Below are positions 15,166-25,154 of a stretch of DNA of 64,000 bases, piece by piece (the stretch's first letter is position 1; each line of letters begins with the position of its first letter). The DNA comes from CBDCFT01 sp965216365 (GTDB lineage: Bacteria > Pseudomonadota > Gammaproteobacteria > Arenicellales > CBDCFT01). The translations under genes were made by a program, and so were the position numbers. The notes below the pieces were generated by a model. The model was not told where the DNA came from. It did no database searches and worked only from the letters and a program-made list of their open reading frames with translations. Location of the stretch: positions 248,001 to 312,000 of the forward strand of contig CBDCFT010000049.1 of assembly GCA_965216365.1 (NCBI GenBank), written 5' to 3'.

Positions 15166-17208
15166 TCAGTCATCCTCCGGATGCTGATACGCATCTGCCA
15201 GTTTCTTTTGCACATCCGCCGGCGCCGGTTCATAGGAACTGAAATCCATGGTGAACGAACCTTCGCCACCGGTAACGGATTTTAGCCGCGACTGATAGTC
15301 ATCCATTTCCGCCAACGGCACCTGGCCGGTGATAAGCACCATGGAACCGGGTAAGGCGTCGGTATTGTTTACCCGTCCACGCCGCGACGACAAATCTCCC
15401 GTCACATCACCCATGTTGTCACTCGGCGCCGTGATCTCAACATCCACGATCGGCTCCAACACAACAGGCTTGGCCTTGGAAACCGCATCGATAAAAGCTT
15501 TCTTGCCTGCTGCGACAAACGCAACCTCTTTCGAGTCCACCGCATGATGTTTGCCGTCGTACACCGTGACACGGACATCCTGCATGGGGAATCCGGCGAA
15601 GGCGCCGTGATCCAGTACCTGGCGCACGCCCTTTTCCACAGCCGGAATAAATGACGATGGAATCACGCCACCGACGATTTTATCGACAAATTCAAAACCC
15701 GTTCCACGCGGTAGCGGCTCCACCCGCAAAAATACTTCACCGAATTGTCCAGCACCACCGGTTTGTTTTTTATGCCGGCAATGCCCTTCGGCTTTGCGCG
15801 CGATGGACTCCTGGTACGGAATAGTCGGTGGCGAAGTTTCCACTTCCACATTGTACTGTTCCTGCATTTTCTCCAAGGCGATACGAAGATGTAAATCGCC
15901 CAAACCACGCAGAATAGTTTCGTTAGCAACCGGGTTGCGTTCCAGCCGCAGACACGGGTCCTCCTGGGCTAGTTTTTGCAGCGCCTCGGACACCTTTTGC
16001 TCTTCGCCCCGGCTCTTGGGAGTGATGGCGAGACCGACCATGGGGCGCGGCAAATCCAATGGCAGCATATGAATAAAATCTTCGTCGTGCGAGTCGTGCA
16101 GCACCGCGTCGTATTCAAGTCCGTCCACTTTTGCCAGGGTTCGAATATCACCCGGAATGCCGGAACTGACATCGTTGTTATCCTTGCCCTGTGACGCGTA
16201 ATAGTTACTGATCTTGATCGGTTTGCGCGCATCGCCGATAAACATTTGGCCATCCTTCGCGACCGTACCCTGATGCACGCGCAGCATGCCGATCTTGCCG
16301 ACAAAAGGATCGAACTCGATTTTAAAAACATGCGCGAGTGCATGTTGGTCCAGGTCCGGCGTGACCTCCACCGGCTGGGCGTCGTCGTCCTCGCCGTTTA
16401 CGAAAGGCGGCGGGTTGCCTTCCATTGGATTGGGCATGAGTTTTGCGGCCACATCCATTAATTCTTTGATCCCTGCACCACTTTCAGCGGAGGTAAAACA
16501 CACCGGCACCAGATGTCCTTCGCGCAAGGCCTGCTCAAACGGATCGTGCAATTGTTCCGGCGCCAGCTCGCCCTGTTCCAGATAGACTTCCATGAGTTTT
16601 TCATCGACTTCAACGGCCTGGTCGATGATTGCGGTATGCGCATCGGCTACGGTCGAAAAATCCGCATCACCGGTCGGATTAAAAAAACAATCGACCACTT
16701 TTGTCGCGCCATCGGATGGCAGATTGATAGCCAGGCACTCGGAACCAAAGGTCTCCCGAATCTGATCATACAACGCCGCCAGATCGACGCCATCGGCATC
16801 GATTTTATTAACGATAATAATGCGGCACAGATTTCGATCGGCCGCCCAATTCATCAGGCGACGGGTCATGGATTCAATCCCGGATTGCGCATTGATCACG
16901 ACCGCGACAGTTTCAACTGCCGGCAAGACACTCAACGCCGCACCTATAAAATCGGGATAACCCGGCGTGTCGATGATATTAATATGGCAATTGGCATGGT
17001 CAAGGGATGCAATGGATGCGGTAAGCGAGTGCTGATGTTTTTGTTCCAGGGGATGATAGTCGCTTACCGTGGTGCCTTTATCGATACTGCCGAGTGCCGG
17101 GATAGCGCCCGCGGCGTGCAGTAGGGCGTCGGTAAGCAGGGTTTTACCTGCGCTGGCGTGGCCCACCAGCGCGATATTCCTGATGTCTGCGGTTGTGTAA
17201 TCAGCCAT
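15166..17208 (-). CDS. Elongation factor G-like GTPase (EF-G2 type)
   Basis: 680 residues from an ATG at 17,206-17,208 with GGAGGAA nine bases upstream; an ATG at 17,229 would add seven residues. GTPase motifs: GHASAGKT (G1), DTPGYPD (G3), NKID (G4). EF-G domains II to V follow, with GGAGQFGEV in domain IV. It is about 20 residues shorter than housekeeping EF-G and belongs to the divergent second EF-G group, whose role is usually uncertain (some act in ribosome recycling or stress). It is not in an str operon. Confidence 0.9.
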   Translation of the reverse strand: MADYTTADIRNIALVGHASAGKTLLTDALLHAAGAIPALGSIDKGTTVSDYHPLEQKHQHSLTASIASLDHANCHINIIDTPGYPDFIGAALSVLPAVETVAVVINAQSGIESMTRRLMNWAADRNLCRIIIVNKIDADGVDLAALYDQIRETFGSECLAINLPSDGATKVVDCFFNPTGDADFSTVADAHTAIIDQAVEVDEKLMEVYLEQGELAPEQLHDPFEQALREGHLVPVCFTSAESGAGIKELMDVAAKLMPNPMEGNPPPFVNGEDDDAQPVEVTPDLDQHALAHVFKIEFDPFVGKIGMLRVHQGTVAKDGQMFIGDARKPIKISNYYASQGKDNNDVSSGIPGDIRTLAKVDGLEYDAVLHDSHDEDFIHMLPLDLPRPMVGLAITPKSRGEEQKVSEALQKLAQEDPCLRLERNPVANETILRGLGDLHLRIALEKMQEQYNVEVETSPPTIPYQESIARKAEGHCRHKKQTGGAGQFGEVFLRVEPLPRGTGFEFVDKIVGGVIPSSFIPAVEKGVRQVLDHGAFAGFPMQDVRVTVYDGKHHAVDSKEVAFVAAGKKAFIDAVSKAKPVVLEPIVDVEITAPSDNMGDVTGDLSSRRGRVNNTDALPGSMVLITGQVPLAEMDDYQSRLKSVTGGEGSFTMDFSSYEPAPADVQKKLADAYQHPEDD

Positions 17209-17520
17209 AACCTGTGATTCCTCCGTCATTGTCTAGTAAGGATCTGTGTTGCGCCGTAGCCGGCACAGCGACACCAAGCCAGGCATAACCGGGCTTACAC
17301 GCTATCACTGCGCATTTTAGGCCTGGCGGTTCAATCGTATTTTCGGTTTTTGTGCCAGGCCATTGGCACGACCCGTACGGATGAGCTTACAGGATTGACG
17401 CACTAAATCAACAATTAGGCACTCATTTAAGCCCGGAATCATGCTCAAAACGGTTGCACAGCGGCGTTCACTTCCTTATGGTTACGCCCCTGAATTTTGA
17501 GTGGAGTACACACGCTGGAT
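17209..17520. other. 312-base divergent intergenic region
   Basis: This separates the EF-G-like gene (minus) from the cytochrome c pair (plus). I found no tRNA, ORF with coding character or convincing promoter boxes. It must contain both promoters. Confidence 0.5.
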
Positions 17521-17847
17521 ATGACGAAATCACTATTACTTTGTTCAATTGCGTTGACCTTTTCGACAACGGCGGCGCTCGCCCAGGACGGCGGCAATAT
17601 CGACAGCGGACGGCAAAAATCCTTCACCTGCATGGGTTGCCACGGCGCCGCGGGCATGCGTAACGCGTATCCGGGCTATCAAGTGCCTAAACTCGGCGGC
17701 CAACACGCAGCCTACATCGCCTCTGCGCTACAGGCTTACAAGACCGGCGACCGCTGGCATCCCACCATGCAAGCCCATGCCGCCACTATGACCGACGAGG
17801 ATATGGCGGATATTGGTGCTTATTTTGCTTCTTTGTCAGCCCAATAA
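17521..17847 (+). CDS. Periplasmic monohaem cytochrome c (c553/c4-like), first of pair
   Basis: 108 residues from the ATG at 17,521. A signal peptide (MTKSLLLCSIALTFSTTAALAQ) precedes one haem site CMGCH, and a methionine ligand is probably in PTMQAHAATM. Length and the GGQHAAYIASALQAYKTG stretch match single-domain c4/c5-type cytochromes. It carries electrons in the periplasm, probably to a terminal oxidase. Followed 36 bases later by a second related cytochrome gene, together resembling a split c4. Confidence 0.9.
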   Translation: MTKSLLLCSIALTFSTTAALAQDGGNIDSGRQKSFTCMGCHGAAGMRNAYPGYQVPKLGGQHAAYIASALQAYKTGDRWHPTMQAHAATMTDEDMADIGAYFASLSAQ

Positions 17848-17883
17848 GAACGAACAGATAATTTTTACGCATCGGAGCGTTGT

Positions 17884-18216
17884 ATGAAAATTTCACGAGA
17901 ACATATTGTTTTAATTGCATTTTTATTTTTTCCACTGACCGCAGCAGCGGGGGGCGATGCAACAGCAGGCAAGGAAAAATCCGCAACCTGCGTACCTTGC
18001 CACGGCGAAGGCGGCAATAGTACGGACCCGGCTTTTCCAATACTGGCCGGCCAACATGCGGACTACATTGTCCAGGCTTTAAAAGATTACAAATCAGGCA
18101 AACGCAACAATGCAATCATGCTGGGATTTTCCAATTTATCGGTCCAGGACATGGAAGATCTCGGCGCTTATTTTGCCGCGCAAGACAGTGTATTAAACAC
18201 ACCGACGAACTACTAA
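17884..18216 (+). CDS. Periplasmic monohaem cytochrome c (c553/c4-like), second of pair
   Basis: 110 residues; a signal peptide (MKISREHIVLIAFLFFPLTAAAGG) precedes haem site CVPCH and the same GQHADYIVQALKDYKSGKRNN stretch as its neighbour, so the two are tandem paralogues. The methionine ligand is likely in NNAIMLGFSNL. GGAGCG precedes the ATG. Role as for the first, a soluble electron carrier. Confidence 0.9.
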   Translation: MKISREHIVLIAFLFFPLTAAAGGDATAGKEKSATCVPCHGEGGNSTDPAFPILAGQHADYIVQALKDYKSGKRNNAIMLGFSNLSVQDMEDLGAYFAAQDSVLNTPTNY

Positions 18217-18241
18217 CCGGTCATCTGCGACATCAATTCCC

Positions 18242-18676
18242 GTGGCCAGGCGCACTAAGGCGATTGCGCTTGACCCAAATGAATTCTGGCTCGCGGTGGA
18301 AGTCGGTATTCGGGCAGGACAGGCGCAGACACCCGTAATTGAACAAACCAGCCCTGACCTAAATCGAGCTAACCCGCTGTCGCGAGCTGCCCATGCGTTA
18401 AGCGAAATTTATGGTATCGGTACAGTGGAATTCGAAAGCACCATGGACCGGTTCGCGGCATTAATGGAATTATTCAGCCGGGGCGTACTTAGCGATTGGG
18501 TAAAGTCTTCCGATGAGCGTTCAGGTTCCAGTGATATTCACCCGGCGGTAGTCGATACCGCCGCGCGCATGCGTTTATCGGATAATGGCAGGTTTCCGGT
18601 GAGGAAATTTCTAACGGAAGTAAACGCCACCGCGCGAAACAAGTATCCGGATGTTCCAGGGTGGGCCGTACCGTGA
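18242..18676 (+). CDS. Hypothetical protein, unknown function
   Basis: 144 residues from a GTG at 18,242, 25 bases after the second cytochrome. Soluble, mixed charge, no signal peptide or membrane helix, and no motif I recognise. The C-terminal half (FPVRKFLTEVNATARNKYP) is basic. Normal codon use for the region and close spacing support a real gene, possibly co-transcribed with the cytochromes. Confidence 0.6.
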   Translation: MARRTKAIALDPNEFWLAVEVGIRAGQAQTPVIEQTSPDLNRANPLSRAAHALSEIYGIGTVEFESTMDRFAALMELFSRGVLSDWVKSSDERSGSSDIHPAVVDTAARMRLSDNGRFPVRKFLTEVNATARNKYPDVPGWAVP

Positions 18677-18686
18677 AAAAATCAAC

Positions 18687-19187
18687 CTAGAACCTCAGGA
18701 CTATTGGCGCGCGGGTGAACAATAAATACAATCCAAAAATAAAGAATCCGGCGAACATCACTAATGTCCAACCGGGGATGCTGAGACCGAGGAAACGCCA
18801 CACCACCTCAGCGCATTCGCCCGAACCCGACAATACCTTGCGAAACACATCCAACGCCGGCAGCGTTTCAAGATAATAGTCCAACCCAGGCCCGCACTCC
18901 GGCACTTTATCCGGTGGCAGGTTTTGCAAATAAACATGGCGGGCAGCAAGTCCTATGCCAGCCAATGACACCAGTACTGTACCTAACCCGTAGAGTTTTC
19001 TCCCCGCGGTCCCCGGGTTATGCAACAAAGCGACGAGAAACATCAAACCCAGCGCAATAACCACAACACGTTGAAAAATACACAAGGGACAAGGTTCCAG
19101 ATACATGACATATTGGAAGATCATCGCGCCACTCATCGCGGCAACACAAATTAACAAGGCGAGGAAAAACAATAAGCGTTGCGACAC
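18687..19187 (-). CDS. dsbB: Disulfide bond formation protein DsbB
   Basis: 166 residues with four membrane helices. The first periplasmic loop has the CPLC redox pair; the second has the Cys pair in PECGPGLDYYLE and GSGECAEV. DsbB reoxidises DsbA and passes electrons to quinone. The start is a GTG at 19,185-19,187. Convergent with the hypothetical gene and divergent from glnS. Confidence 0.95.
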   Translation of the reverse strand: MSQRLLFFLALLICVAAMSGAMIFQYVMYLEPCPLCIFQRVVVIALGLMFLVALLHNPGTAGRKLYGLGTVLVSLAGIGLAARHVYLQNLPPDKVPECGPGLDYYLETLPALDVFRKVLSGSGECAEVVWRFLGLSIPGWTLVMFAGFFIFGLYLLFTRAPIVLRF

Positions 19188-19320
19188 GCGAGGACTCCTA
19201 TTCGTTAGTTTCGTAAAAACAAATATATACTAGCTGCTAACAAGGTTCGACCTGTCAATCCGGCTCAGGTTCTGCGTTATACTCGCCAGGATAATTCGAA
19301 TTCATCCGTAGAACAGCAGT

Positions 19321-20997
19321 ATGTCCGTACCAAACCCGGAAACACCGGTCAACTTTATTCGTCAAATTATCGACGAAGACCTGGCGACCGGAAAACACGA
19401 CAAAATAATTACGCGTTTTCCACCGGAACCCAACGGCTATTTACATATCGGACACGCCAAGTCCATTTGCCTCAATTTCGGCATTGCCCAGGATTATAAC
19501 GGTATATGCTCGCTGCGGTTTGATGATACCAATCCGGATAAGGAAAGCATGGAGTATGTCGAATCCATAAAGGAAGACGTGCGCTGGCTGGGTTATGACT
19601 GGGGCGAGCGGCTGCGGCATGCGTCGGATTATTTCGATCAGTTATATGAGTTCGCACTCAAACTCATCAAGGATGGCAAAGCGTATGTCGACAGTCTCAG
19701 TGCCGAGGAAATTCGCCACCACCGAGGCACACTGACCGAACCGGGACGCAACAGCCCGTACCGCGAACGCAGCATAGAAGAAAATCTGGATTTGTTCGAA
19801 CGCATGCGTAATGGTGAATTCAAAGACGGCGAACATCTACTGCGTGCGAAAATCGATATGGCTTCGTCCAATATTAATATGCGCGATCCTGCATTGTATC
19901 GTATCCGGCATACCGAACATCAAATGACTGGCGACAAGTGGTGTATTTACCCCATGTACGACTTCACTCATTCATTGTCGGATGCCATTGAAGAAGTCAC
20001 TCATTCGCTGTGCACGTTGGAGTTCGAAGATCATCGGCCACTGTATGACTGGTGTATAGAAAACACGGAGCCACCAAGCCGCCCACGGCAGATCGAATTT
20101 TCACGACTGTCTCTGGACTACACAATAATGAGTAAACGTCTGCTGACACGGTTAGTGGATGAAAACAAAGTCAGTGGCTGGGACGACCCGCGCATGCCCA
20201 CCATCTCGGGTTTACGCCGGCGCGGATTTACGCCGGGTTCTATTCGTGACTTTTGTAACCGCATTGGTATTACCAAAAAAGACAACACCATTGAAATGGG
20301 CGTGTTGGAAAACAGTATTCGCGAGGATCTCGATAAGAATGCACCGCGCGTCATGGGCGTATTAAAACCCCTGCGTGTCGTCATCGAAAATTACCCCGAC
20401 GACAAAACCGAGCAACTGGAAGCGGCGAATCATCCCAACAATCCTGACATGGGATCACGCGAAATACCGTTTTCAAATACCATTTTTATTGAGCAAGACG
20501 ATTTCATGGAAGACCCGCCAAAAAAGTTTTTTCGCCTTGCCCCGGGCCGTGAAGTACGACTGCGCTACGCCTATCTCATCACTTGCACAGAAGTTATTAA
20601 AGACAACACGGGAAATGTTATCGAACTGCGCTGCACTTATGATCCTGACACGCGCGGCGGCAAAACCCCAGATGGGCGCAAGGTAAAAGGAACCTTGCAT
20701 TGGGTCAGCGCAAAACATGCTGTCGATGCACAAATCAGACTTTACGATCGTCTGTTCGACACAGAAAATCCGCTCGCCGACAAAGATACCGATTTTATGC
20801 AGCACTTGAACCCAAACTCACTGCAAAAATTGAACGATGGCAAACTTGAACCGGGTCTGGCGCAAGTAAGGGCCGGGCAATCTTATCAATTCGAGCGTCA
20901 GGGCTATTTTTGCGTGGACAGTGTAGATTCGACACCTAATGCGTTGGTATTTAACCGCACTGTGACACTGCGCGATTCGTGGTTAAAAAGAAAATAA
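19321..20997 (+). CDS. glnS: Glutaminyl-tRNA synthetase
   Basis: 558 residues, the normal length of bacterial GlnRS. The class I signature HIGH is in YLHIGHAKS, and the KMSKS equivalent is IMSKR. PPEPNGYLHIGH and the anticodon-binding beta barrels from about residue 345 are conserved. It charges tRNA-Gln directly. A GlnS gene is typical of gammaproteobacteria, which supports the taxonomic reading of this part. The VOC gene starts four bases after its stop. Confidence 0.97.
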   Translation: MSVPNPETPVNFIRQIIDEDLATGKHDKIITRFPPEPNGYLHIGHAKSICLNFGIAQDYNGICSLRFDDTNPDKESMEYVESIKEDVRWLGYDWGERLRHASDYFDQLYEFALKLIKDGKAYVDSLSAEEIRHHRGTLTEPGRNSPYRERSIEENLDLFERMRNGEFKDGEHLLRAKIDMASSNINMRDPALYRIRHTEHQMTGDKWCIYPMYDFTHSLSDAIEEVTHSLCTLEFEDHRPLYDWCIENTEPPSRPRQIEFSRLSLDYTIMSKRLLTRLVDENKVSGWDDPRMPTISGLRRRGFTPGSIRDFCNRIGITKKDNTIEMGVLENSIREDLDKNAPRVMGVLKPLRVVIENYPDDKTEQLEAANHPNNPDMGSREIPFSNTIFIEQDDFMEDPPKKFFRLAPGREVRLRYAYLITCTEVIKDNTGNVIELRCTYDPDTRGGKTPDGRKVKGTLHWVSAKHAVDAQIRLYDRLFDTENPLADKDTDFMQHLNPNSLQKLNDGKLEPGLAQVRAGQSYQFERQGYFCVDSVDSTPNALVFNRTVTLRDSWLKRK

Positions 20998-21001
20998 GCC
21001 A

Positions 21002-21442
21002 ATGAAAAAACGGCCCGAAAACGTCCAACCGTGGATGTCTGCAGACGAATACGGAAAGTCTTTGAAAGGATTCGTCATCAACCTGTTGGTGAAAAATATC
21101 GATGAATCGCTTAAGTTTCAACGCGACGTATTGAACGCTCAGATCGTATACAGCGACCCCGACTTCGCTGTTTTACGCGCTTATGATGCCGAATGGATGC
21201 TGCATGCCGATCACACCTATCAAGACCATCCCATGACCGGCGTGGTGAAAGACCTTGAGGCACGCGGCGCGGGTGTAGAACTTCGACTAATTGGGTGCGA
21301 CCCCGACACGGCCGAAGCACGCGCACGGGAAAACGACTACATCGTCCTGCAGGGCGCTATGGACAAACCACATGGTCTGCGCGAAGCCTTCATCGCCGAT
21401 AATGAGGGTTATATCTGGGTTCCGGGTGTCGCGGTAAAATGA
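21002..21442 (+). CDS. VOC (glyoxalase-like) superfamily protein
   Basis: 146 residues with the paired beta-alpha-beta-beta-beta modules of the vicinal oxygen chelate fold: FVINLLVKNIDESLKFQRDVL in the first half and DNEGYIWVPGV in the last strand. Members bind a metal and act on small organics or serve as resistance proteins. The function here is unknown. It probably shares the glnS transcript. Confidence 0.8.
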   Translation: MKKRPENVQPWMSADEYGKSLKGFVINLLVKNIDESLKFQRDVLNAQIVYSDPDFAVLRAYDAEWMLHADHTYQDHPMTGVVKDLEARGAGVELRLIGCDPDTAEARARENDYIVLQGAMDKPHGLREAFIADNEGYIWVPGVAVK

Positions 21443-21589
21443 TGCCAATCAAGAATTAACTTCGATCCTCTTCACCAAACCATACGCCAAACTGTATCGA
21501 TCTGCTCTGGGTAGCCAAATCGTTCATACACCAATGTTAGGGATGAAAATGGTAGACTTTGCGCCTTTTTCGCCTACGGAGAATTCTTG

Positions 21590-22636
21590 ATGGAGTTTAT
21601 TGCCGAATACGGCATGTTTCTCGCTAAAACGGTTACCGCAGTCGTCGCACTATTAATCATAATCGGCGCGGTTGCCGCCATATCGTCCCGGCACAAGGCT
21701 ACGGCTAAGGAGCATGTGGAAGTCAAGCACTTGAACCAGAAATTCGAAGGCATGGCTCATCTGCTGGAATCCGCGACCATGCAAAAAAAGGAAATGAAGC
21801 ACAGGGAGAAAGAGCGTAAAAAACAGGCCAAGGCTGAGAAAAAAGCTGAGAAGAAACAACAATCCTCCGAACCGGGCGCACATAAAAAACGAATCTATGT
21901 GCTCGATTTCGATGGCGATATACGCGGTTCAGAGGTCGCCTCACTGCGTGAAGAGATCACGGCCATACTGACCGTCGCAACACCCCAAGACGAGGTACTG
22001 CTAAAACTGGAAAGTACTGGCGGCCTGGTGCATGCCTATGGACTCGCAGCATCTCAGTTGCAACGCATCAAAGACAAAAAGGTTCCGTTAACCGCTGCAG
22101 TGGACAAAGTCGCGGCCAGTGGTGGCTATATGATGGCCTGTGTTGCGGATAAGATTATCGCCGCGCCCTTTTCCATCATCGGCTCCATCGGTGTCCTTAC
22201 CCAGATTCCAAACTTTCATCGTTTGCTCAAGAAACACGATATCGATTTTGAACAGGTCACCGCAGGCGAATTCAAACGCACGGTGACCATTTTTGGAGAA
22301 ACCACGGACAAGGCACGTGAGAAATTAAAAGAGGAAGTGGAAGAAACGCATGTGTTGTTCAAGGATTTTATAAAACAACAACGCCCGGCGCTTGAAGTTG
22401 AAAAGGTAGCGACCGGTGAACACTGGCTGGGCAGTCGCGCATTGGAACTCGGCCTGGTCGACGAACTGCGCACCAGCGATGACTACATGCTGGCGTGCAG
22501 TGAACATGCGGAAATATACGAGGTGACTTACACTACCAAACAAACCATTATCGAAAAGCTGGGCGCTTTAATGTCCATGGCACTGCGTACACGACAAGAC
22601 CCGCTGTCTTCCGCTGATCGAACACACATCGTATAG
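21590..22636 (+). CDS. sohB: Inner-membrane serine protease SohB (S49 family)
   Basis: 348 residues. An N-terminal membrane anchor (residues 10-33) is followed by a highly charged lysine/glutamate coiled coil (about 50-100) and an S49 protease domain: nucleophile Ser in VAASGGYMMA and catalytic Lys likely in TAGEFKRTVT. This matches SohB, a periplasm-facing signal-peptide-peptidase-like protease. ATG at 21,590 preferred over TTG at 21,587; GGAG lies just upstream. It is followed after four bases by the carbonic-anhydrase-like gene. Confidence 0.93.
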   Translation: MEFIAEYGMFLAKTVTAVVALLIIIGAVAAISSRHKATAKEHVEVKHLNQKFEGMAHLLESATMQKKEMKHREKERKKQAKAEKKAEKKQQSSEPGAHKKRIYVLDFDGDIRGSEVASLREEITAILTVATPQDEVLLKLESTGGLVHAYGLAASQLQRIKDKKVPLTAAVDKVAASGGYMMACVADKIIAAPFSIIGSIGVLTQIPNFHRLLKKHDIDFEQVTAGEFKRTVTIFGETTDKAREKLKEEVEETHVLFKDFIKQQRPALEVEKVATGEHWLGSRALELGLVDELRTSDDYMLACSEHAEIYEVTYTTKQTIIEKLGALMSMALRTRQDPLSSADRTHIV

Positions 22637-22640
22637 TTAA

Positions 22641-23174
22641 ATGTTGTATGCACTCGCCGACCAGCGTATTGCCGTAAAGGGCGAAGCCTTCATCGCGCCC
22701 GACGCAACACTGATCGGATCGATAACACTGGAAAACAACGCCAGTATCTGGTTTGGCGTCGTCATACGCGCAGATAATGAGCCGGTTGTAATCGGTGAAA
22801 ATTCAAATATACAAGACGGTTGCGTGATTCACGTCGATCCTGGTTATCCGGCGACCGTCGGCGCCAATGTCACGGTCGGCCATAAAGTAATGTTGCACGG
22901 CTGCACGGTTGGCGATGGCAGTTTGATCGGCATCAACAGCGTCGTCATGAATGGCGCACGTGTCGGCGAATCCTGCATTGTCGGCGCGAATTCGCTGATT
23001 ACCGAGGGCAAGACCATTCCACCACGATCATTGGTCATAGGTTCACCGGGCAAAGTGGTACGTGAACTCAACGATAGCGAAGTCGCAAACTTACTCGAGG
23101 CGGCGCAAGTTTATGTCAAAAAAATAAACCTCTACAACGAAAGTTTAAGTGAGATGCAAAATGGCAATACCTGA
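22641..23174 (+). CDS. Gamma-carbonic-anhydrase family hexapeptide-repeat protein (YrdA/PaaY type)
   Basis: 177 residues built of left-handed beta-helix hexapeptide repeats (ATVGANVTVGHKVMLHGCTV), with metal-ligand histidines at VIHVDP, VGHKVMLHG. The family binds zinc as a trimer; many members have weak or no carbonic anhydrase activity. The last 14 bases overlap the start of the quinone oxidoreductase gene. Confidence 0.9.
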   Translation: MLYALADQRIAVKGEAFIAPDATLIGSITLENNASIWFGVVIRADNEPVVIGENSNIQDGCVIHVDPGYPATVGANVTVGHKVMLHGCTVGDGSLIGINSVVMNGARVGESCIVGANSLITEGKTIPPRSLVIGSPGKVVRELNDSEVANLLEAAQVYVKKINLYNESLSEMQNGNT

Positions 23175-24168
23175 AACAATGCAAGCTGTCGAAATCACAG
23201 AACCCGGCCCACCAGACGTCTTAGTTGCCGGTGAACGGCCGGTTCCAACACCGCAACCGACTGAGGTTTTAATCAAGGTACAGGCCGCCGGCGTGAACCG
23301 GCCCGACGTAATGCAACGCACGGGAATGTATCCGCCACCGCCCGGTGCATCGGATATTCCCGGATTGGAAATTGCCGGTACGGTCGTCGCTTTGGGAGCT
23401 GATGTTACACATCTATCTGTGGGTCTGTCTGTGGGCGATAACGTTTGCGCGCTGGTAACCGGTGGCGGTTACGCGCAGTACTGCACCGCGCCTGCCGCGA
23501 TCTGCCTGCCGCTACCTGCCGGGTACGACTTTACTCAGGCCGCGGCGCTGCCGGAAACTTTTTTCACTGTTTGGACTAACGTGTTTGATCGTGGCGGCTT
23601 ACAGGCGGGCGAGAAGTTTCTTGTGCACGGCGGCACCAGTGGCATCGGCACTACCGCCATACAATTGGCAAAAGCATTTGGCGCAACGGTATTCACGACC
23701 GCAGGCAATGACGTTAAGTGTGCACGCTGCATGGAACTTGGCGCGGATGTCGCAGTAAATTACAAAGACGATGATTTTGTCGAACGTGTCAAGTCAGAGA
23801 CAGACGGTAAAGGTGTAAATCTGATTTTAGACATGGTTGGCGGCGATTATCTGCCACGCAACATCAAATGCCTCGCACCCCAGGGTCGCCTGGTACAAAT
23901 CGCATTACAACGCGGAGCGAAAGGCGAACTCAGCCTGGTTGATGTGATGTTAAAACGACTCACCGTCACGGGTTCAACGTTACGTGCGCGCGGCGTAGAT
24001 GAGAAAAAGATTATTGCCGACGCGTTGCGCGACAAAGTCTGGCCCTCACTGGAGTCGGGCAAGGTAAAACCAATTATTCATGCGACCTTTCCACTGACTG
24101 AAGCAGCGCTAGCCCACGAATTGATGGAAAGCAGTCAACACATCGGTAAGATTGTACTCACTGTTTAA
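23161..24168 (+). CDS. NAD(P)H:quinone oxidoreductase, zinc-free MDR family (QorB/PIG3 type)
   Basis: 335 residues from the ATG at 23,161. It has a GroES-like N-terminal part (AAGVNRPDVMQRTGMYPPPPG) and a Rossmann NADPH site (HGGTSGIGTTAIQLAKAFGA). The PPPPGASDIPGLEIAG stretch marks the PIG3 branch. It reduces quinones or related carbonyls. It overlaps the previous gene by 14 bases and is convergent with the BASS transporter, whose stop overlaps its own. Confidence 0.93.
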   Translation: MAIPETMQAVEITEPGPPDVLVAGERPVPTPQPTEVLIKVQAAGVNRPDVMQRTGMYPPPPGASDIPGLEIAGTVVALGADVTHLSVGLSVGDNVCALVTGGGYAQYCTAPAAICLPLPAGYDFTQAAALPETFFTVWTNVFDRGGLQAGEKFLVHGGTSGIGTTAIQLAKAFGATVFTTAGNDVKCARCMELGADVAVNYKDDDFVERVKSETDGKGVNLILDMVGGDYLPRNIKCLAPQGRLVQIALQRGAKGELSLVDVMLKRLTVTGSTLRARGVDEKKIIADALRDKVWPSLESGKVKPIIHATFPLTEAALAHELMESSQHIGKIVLTV

Positions 24169-25112
24169 ACCTGCTGTTTCCCTGTTTCGTGCAACCGGAA
24201 CCTGGCGCTGAACAATTCCAACACCAACGGTGTCAGGTACATCGGTATCTGCGCCACCGCAAAATAAAGAAAGATATCCGGATGACTGGCGGCCGGCAAA
24301 ACCGCCAGCACCAATCCCATATTACAGTTGGCGCCAACGAACGCGATTGTCAAACACCGGCGCCAGCCTGCAAGACGAAACAACAACGCTCCCACGATAA
24401 ACAATACCCCGTTTGCCGCAAATGCCAACGCGGTGACTTTCAAAACATGATGTGGATTGACGAATAAACGCGCGGTGACACCGTCCATGATGGCTATCGC
24501 AAAAACCAGCAACAGTACGACTGAAAAGATTTTGTTGTAAGGATTGAATTTCTGCAATCGATCAACACCGGCCAGTCGACGTGTCAGCAGTGCCGCACCG
24601 ATACAAATAGCGACAAACAATACGAGTCGAATCAACAACGCCAGTGGCGACAAGCTCAGTGTCGTTTTGACCAGACCAGCGGCAACTAATGTAATCGTAA
24701 ACGGCGCAAGTAGTGTTGTTAGCAAAAGACAAACCATCGCCAGCGCGGCGTCAAGACGCACTAACGCGGTCATCGATGGCGCCGACATGATAGGTGGAGC
24801 GGAAGCCATGAGCACAATTGCCGCCGCGACGCCCGCGTTAAGATTCAACGCACTCGTGATCCACCATGCGAGTAAAGGTGAAACGACAAGTATCCAGACC
24901 ACTGTGGCACTCGCTAAAAATGGGGCAGCGAAATAACCACGCATTTGCGACCAATCGACATTAAGCAGGGCAAGATAGAGTAAAGCCGCAACAAACAGGC
25001 TCAATCCCGACCGTAAAACGCTCGCAAGCGATGGCAGGAATAACCCCAGAAACACCCCAAATGCAAGAATATAAGCGGCGCGGGTTGTGACAAAAGCAAT
25101 GAAACGATTCAA
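24165..25112 (-). CDS. Bile acid:sodium symporter (BASS) family transporter
   Basis: 315 residues with eight to ten hydrophobic segments and the BASS-type crossover regions (MASAPPIMSAPSM and GANCNMGLVLAV). Members move organic anions with sodium; the substrate is unknown. The start appears to be a TTG at 25,110-25,112. It lies 42 bases beyond the end of the phn operon on the same strand and may be part of it. Confidence 0.85.
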   Translation of the reverse strand: MNRFIAFVTTRAAYILAFGVFLGLFLPSLASVLRSGLSLFVAALLYLALLNVDWSQMRGYFAAPFLASATVVWILVVSPLLAWWITSALNLNAGVAAAIVLMASAPPIMSAPSMTALVRLDAALAMVCLLLTTLLAPFTITLVAAGLVKTTLSLSPLALLIRLVLFVAICIGAALLTRRLAGVDRLQKFNPYNKIFSVVLLLVFAIAIMDGVTARLFVNPHHVLKVTALAFAANGVLFIVGALLFRLAGWRRCLTIAFVGANCNMGLVLAVLPAASHPDIFLYFAVAQIPMYLTPLVLELFSARFRLHETGKQQV

Positions 25113-25154
25113 TGAAAAGCTGCCTCAAACCATTCGAGAGCAGGCATTGCGACG